From: Paraclostridium dentum
Lineage (GTDB): Bacteria > Bacillota > Clostridia > Peptostreptococcales > Peptostreptococcaceae
Reading direction: 5' to 3'
Assembly (NCBI RefSeq): GCF_012922555.1
Contig: NZ_WIPK01000004.1
Span: 124,001 to 188,000, forward strand
Length of the DNA stretch: 64,000 nucleotides
Under the pieces are notes generated by a model, which worked only from the letters and a program-made list of their open reading frames with translations, was not told the origin of the DNA and did not search any database. This document shows, piece by piece, positions 1-8,300 of this stretch. How positions within the stretch are numbered: position 1 is the first letter of the stretch; each line of letters starts with the position of its first letter. The translations under genes were made by a program, and so were the position numbers.

Positions 1-539
1 ATCCCAGCTGCTAGTGTTCCTGTACCAATTTTATCTTCAGTTAAGCTAGAATCTTTTTTAGCGATATATTCATTTATCTGTTCTCTTGTAATCTCGCTTC
101 CAAAATTTATCCCTTCAGGCGAATTTCCTTTATTAGAACTTTGATCCCAAATAGATATTATTTTTGAAGTTCCATCTTTTTTTATAAAATCAGGGTGCAT
201 ATAATCTATTCCCGAATCTATAATTGCAATAATAGTATCTTTTCCTGTTGGATTTATATATGGATTTTTATCAATATAATCAGTACCCGAAATAGCTCTC
301 GCTGATTTCCCGTTTTTACTATCTAAGTTTATTTCTATAAGTGAACTCATATGAGTGGATACTCCCCAATCATATATACATCCAATTTTTTGAAAAATCT
401 CTTCATCAAAATTTTTATCAACATATATAGCAACAGCTTTTTTATTTAAAATAATATAATTATTTAGATTATTTTGGCTTAACTGATTTTTCAGCTCTTC
501 TTCATTTCCATTATATATAGCAATGTATGATAAATCCAA
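1..539 (-). CDS. cspC: CspC-like subtilisin-family pseudoprotease (3' part outside window)
   Basis: The first ~179 residues of an S8-family protein are visible and the gene runs off the left edge. A short N-terminal prodomain is followed by the catalytic-Asp block IIAIIDSGIDY at about residue 108, so Asp is present. The His block reads GTGT at about residue 173 where active subtilases have GHGT, so the catalytic His is replaced by Thr. Loss of this His is known in Clostridioides CspC, the bile-acid germinant pseudoprotease that controls SleC activation. The start is a TTG at 537-539, preceded by AAGGGGTGA at good spacing and 15 nt after the stop of the upstream csp gene, so the two form an operon. 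The Ser region lies outside the window, so its state is unknown. Family assignment is firm; the cspC name is inferred from the His change and operon position. Confidence 0.85.
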   Translation of the reverse strand, partial: MDLSYIAIYNGNEEELKNQLSQNNLNNYIILNKKAVAIYVDKNFDEEIFQKIGCIYDWGVSTHMSSLIEINLDSKNGKSARAISGTDYIDKNPYINPTGKDTIIAIIDSGIDYMHPDFIKKDGTSKIISIWDQSSNKGNSPEGINFGSEITREQINEYIAKKDSSLTEDKIGTGTLAAG

Positions 540-554
540 ATAATCACCCCTTAA

Positions 555-2984
555 CTATTTAATTTGATCAAAAGTATTTTTTATATCTAAGACTCCATAT
601 CCATAACTTACATCTGGATATCTTATTTTACTATCTCTCTTAGCTCCCGCTCTTAAGTATGTTTTTATTTTTTGTACTACAGCTTTGTCTTTATAATTTT
701 CTTTGAAAAGTACATATTCCATTATTAGAGCAATACATCCAACTGTATATGATGATGCGACTCCACTTCCAGTTACTAATGCATATTTATCATTTTCATA
801 TGGCGCTATTATATTTACCCCTGGAGCTACTAAGTCTGGATTTTCAATTTTTCCTATGGTTCCTATTACTGGTCCTCTTGATGATTCTGTCCATATTCCC
901 GAATTTAAACTATTATAAGTTCCTACACAAACAGAGTCCTTATATACAGATGGATATGTTAATGTGTAATTTGGATTTCCATCTCTAAATTTGGTTCCAG
1001 GTTTTAGCAATAAATAATTAGGTAAATAAACATGATAATTGCCACTTGTTATAGATTCTCCTATCAATCTTATCTTCCAAATTCCCTTACTTACACCTTC
1101 TAGATTTATTAATGTTATTTGCTGGCCTGAGTAATACAATGGATACGTTGACCATATAGAATAATATGTATTTTCTAGGTCAAATAAGCCTTCTAGTACA
1201 TTTAAATTTGATACCCTTGCTGTCTTACTTTCTTCACCTGACGGGGATATAATTAATACAGTTAGTTTATCTGGCTTATCTACCCATATATCAATAGCTA
1301 TTTCTTCTTCGTCTTCCGCTACCTCAACTTCTATATCTTTAACTTCTCCAGTAAAGTTTATTTTTCCCATTGTATGAGTTCTTCCACTTCCTTCATTTCC
1401 TGCTCCCGCAACTTCACATACTCTATATTCATAAAATAAATCATTATCCATAAATCCAATTCCTGGAGAAAGCAAATTATTACTTCCTAAAGTTATATTC
1501 TGAACTATTGGCATATCTAATTTTTTTGCTTTTTTATAACTGTAGTCTATCCCACTTAAAAAAGTTCCATTATTATAAAACCCATCTATTTTTTTTAATT
1601 TAACAACTATTAAATCAGACCCTTCTGCAACTCCAGCATAAGCTTTATTAGAATTTCCTAGTCCAGCACATATTCCCCCTAAGGCAGTTCCTATTCCTTC
1701 TTCATCAGTAGATAAATTAGGATTTTTTTCAGCTATTGCTTTATTTATTTCCTCTCTAGTGTATTCTGTCCCTATACTAAATCCTTCTGGAGGCTTTCCG
1801 TCTTTTGTTTGGTCCCATAGATATAAAATTTTAGAAGTGCCGTCAGGATATATAAAGTCTGGATGTAAATAGTTTATTCCTGAGTTTACAATGCCTATCG
1901 CTACACCTTTTCCATCGATATTTATATTTGGATTTGTCTTAAAATAGTTAGCACCTATTTCCTCGTTTGCAGTATATCCATTTTCTATTCCTTGAGATAT
2001 ATTAGTTAGTTGAACCATTTTTACATATTTTTGCATTTTATATATAAATCTAAAGGAATATAATTTCCCTATCTCACTAAATCTATCTTTTTGCACAAAT
2101 AGAATTCCCATTCCATCTGATAATTTGTAAAATTTAAATATATTTTCTAATGTTTTTAACTGTTCTTCATACTTTGGATAATAATATATAACAAATACTG
2201 GTTCAAATTTATTTGAATCTATATATGCCTTTGGAAAATCTCTATCTTCTACATTATTTTCTATTTTTTCATTTGATCTAAATAAAGTTTCCATACATTT
2301 ACTTTTATTATACTCCTTAAGTTTTAAGTTCCAAGTTCCATTTTTTATAAAGTTTTCTGATTTTAAAGTTATATTTATTTCATTTTTTTCTTTTGCGCAT
2401 ACCTTTAATTTATTATTTTTAATTTGAAATTTCTTTTCTTTGGAATTTATATCTATATCTTGGAATTTTAAATTTGAAGGGTCTATAATATTTAACTTTA
2501 AACTTTGATTATTTGCTAAAAATAATTTTATTTTTATTGATTTTTGATATTTATCTATATTTAATTTTAATTCTTTGCTTTTCTCTAATCTAATATATAA
2601 TTTACTTTCATAACACTTTTTAATCTCTACAAATGTATCTATATTTAAATTTTTAGTAGTTACTAAAGTACTATCTATAAAGCTTTCAATATTACTTTTT
2701 TCAAATTTTTTTACATTATCTTCAATATTTAACGATATAGAAATACTATTTAAGTTTTGGTCAAAACTATTGGATTCATTATATGTTATTTTAGTATCAG
2801 GGTATTTTGACCTTAAGGAATCTAGAATATAGCTGTTTAATTCTTGATTATCTAGAATTTTAAATGCTAGATAGTCCTTTATTATATCTATAGAATTATC
2901 CATTTTTTCATAAATTGATAATATTGACTTCCCATATTGGACTGTAATTGGATATTTTATAAATTTCACCTCCCAATTAATCAT
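555..2984 (-). CDS. cspBA: CspBA-like fusion; triple-mutant Csp pseudoprotease with reduced CspB part
   Basis: The 809-residue protein is related to Csp germination proteases, which activate the cortex hydrolase SleC in clostridial spores. The S8 core spans about residues 355-760. All three catalytic positions are altered: Asn367 in GIVNSGINY where Asp is expected, Ile431 in GIGT where His is expected, and Gly741 in TGSGVAS where Ser is expected. The oxyanion Asn (AGAGN, 530) remains, and a jelly-roll insert lies at about 545-655. Residues ~149-222 resemble a second jelly roll: KLFLANNQSLKLNIIDPS matches IWVDKPDKLTVLIISPS at 566-582, and NGTWNLKL matches KGIWKIRL. This suggests a CspBA fusion whose CspB catalytic core has been lost. 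Residues 260-330 look like the CspA prodomain. The ATG at 2982-2984 has no ribosome-binding site, whereas GGGAGGTGA lies just after it, upstream of an ATA codon at 2958-2960. Confidence 0.8.
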   Translation of the reverse strand: MINWEVKFIKYPITVQYGKSILSIYEKMDNSIDIIKDYLAFKILDNQELNSYILDSLRSKYPDTKITYNESNSFDQNLNSISISLNIEDNVKKFEKSNIESFIDSTLVTTKNLNIDTFVEIKKCYESKLYIRLEKSKELKLNIDKYQKSIKIKLFLANNQSLKLNIIDPSNLKFQDIDINSKEKKFQIKNNKLKVCAKEKNEINITLKSENFIKNGTWNLKLKEYNKSKCMETLFRSNEKIENNVEDRDFPKAYIDSNKFEPVFVIYYYPKYEEQLKTLENIFKFYKLSDGMGILFVQKDRFSEIGKLYSFRFIYKMQKYVKMVQLTNISQGIENGYTANEEIGANYFKTNPNINIDGKGVAIGIVNSGINYLHPDFIYPDGTSKILYLWDQTKDGKPPEGFSIGTEYTREEINKAIAEKNPNLSTDEEGIGTALGGICAGLGNSNKAYAGVAEGSDLIVVKLKKIDGFYNNGTFLSGIDYSYKKAKKLDMPIVQNITLGSNNLLSPGIGFMDNDLFYEYRVCEVAGAGNEGSGRTHTMGKINFTGEVKDIEVEVAEDEEEIAIDIWVDKPDKLTVLIISPSGEESKTARVSNLNVLEGLFDLENTYYSIWSTYPLYYSGQQITLINLEGVSKGIWKIRLIGESITSGNYHVYLPNYLLLKPGTKFRDGNPNYTLTYPSVYKDSVCVGTYNSLNSGIWTESSRGPVIGTIGKIENPDLVAPGVNIIAPYENDKYALVTGSGVASSYTVGCIALIMEYVLFKENYKDKAVVQKIKTYLRAGAKRDSKIRYPDVSYGYGVLDIKNTFDQIK

Positions 2985-3045
2985 TCTAATAAAATATATA
3001 TGTGCTTATTTTTAATGAATGATAGTTTTATATCTATTTTAAAAT

Positions 3046-3091
3046 AAAAAACCAGCTAAATATACTTATAAGCACCTTTAGCTGGTTTTTT
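3046..3091 (-). terminator. Intrinsic terminator after the glyoxalase-like gene
   Basis: Arms AAAAACCAGCTAAA and TTTAGCTGGTTTTTT form a stem with an AT-rich loop. It separates the glyoxalase-like gene from the csp operon. Confidence 0.8.
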
Positions 3092-3105
3092 CATCGACTT
3101 TATGA

Positions 3106-3474
3106 CTATTTTGAAGGTAAAATTTCTATCCAATAATTATCTGGATCTGCTATAAAATATATACCCATATCCTTGTTTTCAAAACAAATGCATCCCATTT
3201 CTTTATGTAAATTATAAGCTGCATCAAAATCATCAACTCTTAATGCTAGATGGAACTCATTATCTCCTAAATTATATGCTCTATCCCATTCTTTAAGCCA
3301 TGTTAGTTCTAACGTATGTGTAGTTTCTCCATCTCCTAAATAAGATAGTATAAAACTTCCATCTTTTGCTTCATGTCTTTTTACTTCTTTAAGCCCAAGT
3401 GCCTTTTCATAAAACTCTAAACTTTTTTCTAAATTTAATACGTTTATATTATTGTGACAAAATCTAAATTTCAT
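3106..3474 (-). CDS. VOC-family glyoxalase I-like protein
   Basis: A 122-residue single-module vicinal-oxygen-chelate protein. The N-terminal FCHNNINVLNLEKSLEFYEK, central THTLELTW and FHLALRVDD, and C-terminal IADPDNYWIEIL segments match lactoylglutathione lyase (GloA) and keep the usual metal-ligand positions (His near residue 7, Glu in LELTW, His in FHLAL, Glu in WIEIL). Length is normal for GloA. Such enzymes detoxify methylglyoxal or related aldehydes, although substrate cannot be fixed from sequence and these bacteria often lack glutathione. The gene is divergent from an HxlR-family regulator 153 bp away, suggesting aldehyde- or redox-responsive control. A strong terminator follows it. 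Confidence 0.85.
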   Translation of the reverse strand: MKFRFCHNNINVLNLEKSLEFYEKALGLKEVKRHEAKDGSFILSYLGDGETTHTLELTWLKEWDRAYNLGDNEFHLALRVDDFDAAYNLHKEMGCICFENKDMGIYFIADPDNYWIEILPSK

Positions 3475-3627
3475 ATATAATCCTCCCTATATAAATTAAT
3501 AATTGCTTATTTAATTATACTAATATTAATTTATATTATAATCAAGTACTTACTAAAAAGTTAGTATTATGTTAAATTGTTTTATAGGTTAAAATATATT
3601 AAAGATCCAATAAAGGTTGTGATAATT

Positions 3628-3951
3628 TTGATTATTAGAGATGGTAAAAAGTATGTTTGTAAATTAGATTTGGCTTTTGAAGTAATTAGAGGAAAGTGGA
3701 AGGTAATAATCCTATGTCACTTACTAGAAGGTCCTAAACGTTTTTTAGAACTACAGAGAATTACTTGTGGTGTAAGCCATAAAGTTCTAAATGAAAAATT
3801 AAAAGAAATGGAAAACGATGATTTAATATGTAAATTAGTATACGATGAACTTCCACCTAAAGTAGAATACTATTTGACAGAAAAAGGCAATGATTATGCA
3901 AAAGTACTTAAGAGTATAGAAAGTCTTGGAGATAAGTATTTCGACATATAA
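3628..3951 (+). CDS. HxlR-family winged-helix transcriptional regulator
   Basis: A protein of about 107 residues with the HxlR signature: YVCKLDLAFEVIRGKWKVIILCHLLEG near the N-terminus, then a helix-turn-helix (RFLELQRITCGVSHKVLNEKLKEMENDDLI) and a wing (LPPKVEYYLTEKG). The Cys in YVCKL matches the Cys that senses aldehyde or thiol stress in several HxlR/YodB/HypR proteins. The reading frame is open from 3577, but the TTG at 3628 puts the protein at the usual HxlR N-terminus and has an upstream AAAGG; a GTG at 3619 is possible. It is divergent from the glyoxalase-like gene, so that gene is the likely target. That regulatory link is inference. Confidence 0.85.
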   Translation: MIIRDGKKYVCKLDLAFEVIRGKWKVIILCHLLEGPKRFLELQRITCGVSHKVLNEKLKEMENDDLICKLVYDELPPKVEYYLTEKGNDYAKVLKSIESLGDKYFDI

Positions 3952-3985
3952 AAAGGAATCAATTAAAATAATTGATTCCTTTTTC
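3951..3985. terminator. Bidirectional terminator between convergent genes
   Basis: Arms AAAAGGAATCAATTA and TAATTGATTCCTTTTT form a near-perfect stem with A and T tracts on the two sides. It serves both the HxlR gene and the convergent methyltransferase gene. Confidence 0.85.
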
Positions 3986-3988
3986 TCT

Positions 3989-5152
3989 TTATATTAATTT
4001 ATCATCTTTTAATAATTTTAGTAAAGTTGGATTTAAATTAAACTCTTTTATAAGATTATCAACTTCTTTCATTGCTCTCTCTTTCTTTTCTTGTGAAATA
4101 GAACCTTTAGAAGCTCTTATTAAAATATTTTTAGGCGAATGTGCTATATCTATAAATTCAAGAATTTGTGTTTTATATCCCAACGCTTCTAATAAATTTC
4201 CTCTAACCGCATCTGTCATAAGAGCTGATACTCTTTCCTTTATAATCCCATACTTAGTTAATATCGAAAACTCATCAGAATTTATCTGTTCATTAAATTC
4301 ATGCTGACAACAAGGCACTGAGAAAATCATTTTTGTATTCCACTTCACAGCATTATAAAGTGCATAATCTGTAGCTGTATCACATGCATGTAAAGTTATA
4401 ACCATATCCACATTATCAGTGTACTTATATCCATTTATATCTCCAAGTTCAAATTTTAAATTTTCATAATTATATTTTTGAGCTATATCATTACATTTCT
4501 TTATAACATCTGCTTTTAAATCTAAACCAATCATTTTTACATTTATTTTTTTTATTTCAACAAAATAGTAGTAAAGTACAAATGTTAAATATGATTTTCC
4601 ACATCCAAAATCTAATATAGTCAATTCTTTATAATCATTTTTCTTTATCTCATCATCAATTATTTCAATAAATCTATTTATTTGTTTATACTTATCGTAT
4701 TTAGATTTAACTACTTTTCCTTCTTTTGTAAATACCCCTAAATCTATTAAAGGCTGTATTAACATACCTTCTTTAAGTATATAATTTTTTTCTCTATTAT
4801 GACTTTTGTTTACTAAGTTTTCATTACTGCTTTTTTTCTTACCTAGAAAAACCTTGCCTTTCTTAGATATTTTCAAATCATAATTAGTGTTTTCAGACCA
4901 AGCAGCTACTTGTTTATAACTCTCAAAAGTCATTTCAAATAATTTTGTTTCTATCATTTCTAACTCTATATTTTCATGAAAAACTTGTTTATCTGTATAT
5001 TTTTCTATCTGATAGTATTCCTTATTATTTTTTTCCTTTAATTCAATATTAATTTTATTATATTTAACATCTTTATTTAGCTTATTACTAATAACAACTT
5101 TTAAAAGCTTTTCATTTGTTATTTCTTTAATCTTAATCTTTAATTCTTCCAT
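3989..5152 (-). CDS. SAM-dependent methyltransferase (METTL25/RRNAD1-like)
   Basis: A class I methyltransferase fold with an unusually long N-terminal domain. Motif I is TILDFGCGKSYLTFVLYYYF, followed by an acidic motif II (VKMIGLDLKADVIKKC) and VITLHACDTATDYAL. The LHACD...PCCQHE arrangement (SVPCCQHEFNEQ) is typical of the METTL25/RRNAD1-type family found in bacteria and eukaryotes. Substrate is unknown to me; RNA is a guess from family relatives. The frame is open to 5197, but ATG at 5150-5152 is preceded by AAGGTGTGA at good spacing, giving 387 residues, so I take that start. It ends against a bidirectional terminator and appears monocistronic. Confidence 0.8.
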   Translation of the reverse strand: MEELKIKIKEITNEKLLKVVISNKLNKDVKYNKINIELKEKNNKEYYQIEKYTDKQVFHENIELEMIETKLFEMTFESYKQVAAWSENTNYDLKISKKGKVFLGKKKSSNENLVNKSHNREKNYILKEGMLIQPLIDLGVFTKEGKVVKSKYDKYKQINRFIEIIDDEIKKNDYKELTILDFGCGKSYLTFVLYYYFVEIKKINVKMIGLDLKADVIKKCNDIAQKYNYENLKFELGDINGYKYTDNVDMVITLHACDTATDYALYNAVKWNTKMIFSVPCCQHEFNEQINSDEFSILTKYGIIKERVSALMTDAVRGNLLEALGYKTQILEFIDIAHSPKNILIRASKGSISQEKKERAMKEVDNLIKEFNLNPTLLKLLKDDKLI

Positions 5153-5285
5153 AATGTCACACCTTATCATTTCTAATTTTAGTTTTTGATACAACAAATA
5201 CTATTATATATTACAAGTCTAATAAGTTAAACTCTTTTGTATAAATGTATCTATTATTATTTCAATCAATAATGTATATAAAATA

Positions 5286-5326
5286 AAAAGTAGAGTACTA
5301 AAATAAATTAATACTCTACTTTATTT
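5286..5326 (-). terminator. Terminator after the adhesin gene
   Basis: Arms AAGTAGAGTA and TACTCTACTT form a hairpin flanked by A/T tracts just beyond the adhesin stop codon. Confidence 0.8.
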
Positions 5327-5334
5327 TTAAACCT

Positions 5335-8300
5335 TTACTTTCTTTTTTTATTGAAAGTACTTGCTGCTAATCCTATAGTTGAAATTGTAAATAACCCTAT
5401 ATACGGTAACATGCTAGTATCATATGTTTGTGGACTACTTGAACTGTTTGATTCATAACTACTTTTGTTATTAGATGTATTTATTTTATCTTTTTGAACA
5501 TCCTCCTTAACTTGATTTGAACTAGTTATATTTTCTTCATTATTTGAGTTCGAATCATCCTTTTTAATTTCCTCTATAACGATAGGATCATTTGTAACTA
5601 TTTTACTTATTACTTGATTTTGTTCCTTTATTTCAAATAGATACAATTTATCGTCTATTTTATATCCTTCTGGTGCTTTTGTTTCTTGGTAGTAGTAGTT
5701 TCCATATTCTAAGTTATCAAATACTATTTTTCCTTCTTTATTTGTTATCCCTTTTAATACTTCTTTTTTATTACTATCAAATATTGTAAACTCTGTATTT
5801 GCTAATACTTTTTTACTATCTTTTGAATCGGTCTTTGTTATCTCTATTTTTCCTATTATCTTATCGTCTGATACTGTCTTACTTATTACTTGATTGTTGT
5901 CTTTAACCTCGAATGGATACATTTTACTATCTATTGTGTATCCTTCTGGTGCTTTTGTTTCTTGGTAATAGTAGTTTCCATATCCTAAGTTATCGAATTC
6001 TACTTTTCCTTCTTTGTTTGTCATAGCTTTCGCTACTTCTTTTTTATTGCTATCAAATATTGTAAATTCTGTATTTGCTAATACCTTTTTACTATCTTTT
6101 GAATCTGTTTTTGTTATCTCTATTTTTCCTATTACCTTATCATTTGATACTGTCTTCCTTATTACTTGGTTATTATCTTTAATCTCGAATGGATACATTT
6201 TACTATCTATTGTGTATCCTTCTGGTGCTTTTGTCTCTTGGTAATAATAGTTTCCATATCCTAAGTTATTGAATTCTACTTTCCCTTCTTTGTTTGTCAT
6301 AGCTTTCGCTACTTCTATTTTATTGCTATCAAATATTGTAAATTCTGTATTTGCTAATACCTTTTTACTATCTTTTGAATCTGTTTTTGTTATCTCTATT
6401 TTTCCTATTATCTTATCATCTGATACTGTCTTACTTATTACTTGGTTATTATCTTTAATCTCGAATGGATACATTTTACTATCTATTGTGTATCCTTCTG
6501 GTGCTTTTGTTTCTTGGTAATAGTAGCTTCCATATCCTAAGTTATCGAATTCTACTTTTCCTTCTTTGTTTGTCATAGCTTTCGCTACTTCTTTTTTATT
6601 ACTATCAAATATTGTAAATTCTGTATTTGCTAATACCTTTTTACTATCTTTTGAATCTGTTTTTGTTATTTCTATCTTTCCTTTTATTGCATCATTTTTA
6701 ACAACTAAGTTTATATCTGAATCGGAATCTAATTTTATTTCAAATTGTATAGGATCAGTATTTAAAATGTATCCTTGTGGTGCCTTTTTTTCAACCGCTT
6801 TATATTTACCTGGTGAAAGTTTCAAATTAGCTATTCCGTCTTTACCCGTTGTTACACTTGTTATCTTGCTTCCACTTAAATTTTGAATTTCAAATACAGC
6901 ACCTTCTAATACTTTTTTTTCATTATCTGAATCAACTTTTTTAATAGTTGCATTATGATCAGATTGTGTATTTAGTATATTTCCTAAATCTACAGTAGTC
7001 CCTATTTGATTTTCATTTATAATAATTTTTATCTCTTTACTATCTAAGTTATATCCTTTAGGAGCTTTTGTCTCTTTTAAATAATATACTCCTGGATTAT
7101 CTATTGAGTGTGATAGTATTCCATTTGAATCACTATTTAATGTAGCTATAACCTTTTTATTACTATCCATTAAATTAAAAGTTGCTCCTGAAAGTGGGGA
7201 TTTTGTTGTACTATCAATTTTTTTTGCAGTAAATCTATAACCTTTTTTCGTTTCAACTTTATTAGTTGTAGAGTTGTTTATCTTTGCAACATTAGTTACA
7301 GTTTTTCCATCTTCTACTTTAGAAAAATCCGTTTTTATTTTTACTTGAAGTGGTTCTCCATATTCTATCTCTTTTTTATCATTGGTAATTTTTATAGTAT
7401 TGCTTTCTTTATCTATGTTTACATTAAAGTGTTCTGGAGTATCAACCCCTAAAATTTCAACTGCTGGATCTAACTTATCTGTTAAATTTAAATACCCCTT
7501 ATCAAAATATCCATAACAATCAAAATCAATTGTGTAATTTACTATTTGATTATCACCTTTTTTAATTAATGTCTTATCTACTTTTTTTCGTGCATTTATA
7601 GCCCCTGCATTCATTTCATATCTTACAACATTTTGAACATCTTTAGATGTATTATCATAACTTAATTTAGCTTTATTTGTGTAAGCCTTTTGTCTCTGTG
7701 TAACTTCTAAGTCATAATAAATTAAATAGTGCTTATCTGTATTCCCTATATTAACAGTTAGCTTATTATTTTCAAATTTTATCTTATCTTTCATTTTATC
7801 TGTTACCCATTCAAAGTTATCAGATATATCATATGTACCTACCATAATGCTTCCATCTACTAATTTCATTCCATCTGGAATGTTATCTTCAATAATTGCA
7901 TTTGTTACACTTTGATTATTAGGGTTTATATCAAGTGTATATTTAACCTTATTGTCATTAAGATTTACTATATTTATTGTATTTCCATTCTCATCTTTTG
8001 CTGTCTCATTAGTTCTACTGTATTTGGTTAACATCTTACCATCGTCTTTAGGTTTTACTATTGCTTTTGACGATAATGTTTCATCATGTTTAATTAAATC
8101 AACAACATTATCATAACGTTGCATATTTTGCTTTATTATAACACTATAACTTACTCTATATTTATTATAGGTAGTTCCAAAATTTACATTCACTGAATCG
8201 TTTTGCGTATTTATCTTTCCTCGAAAATCTTCTGTTACATCTTTCTCTGGCTTCCCATATTGTGTTTCATAAACTTTTACAGAATCTTTAACTAACTCCA

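Noticed and set aside
13-60. Pseudogene call for the left-edge gene
   Set aside because: The frame is open to the edge; the His-to-Thr change is typical of functional CspC pseudoproteases.
555-2984. Active subtilisin-like protease
   Set aside because: Asp, His and Ser positions are Asn, Ile and Gly, so peptidase activity is not expected.
6014-6886. Three similar plus-strand ORFs (76-106 codons)
   Set aside because: They are antisense shadows of the repeated CnaB domains; their similarity only reflects the 276-bp repeat.
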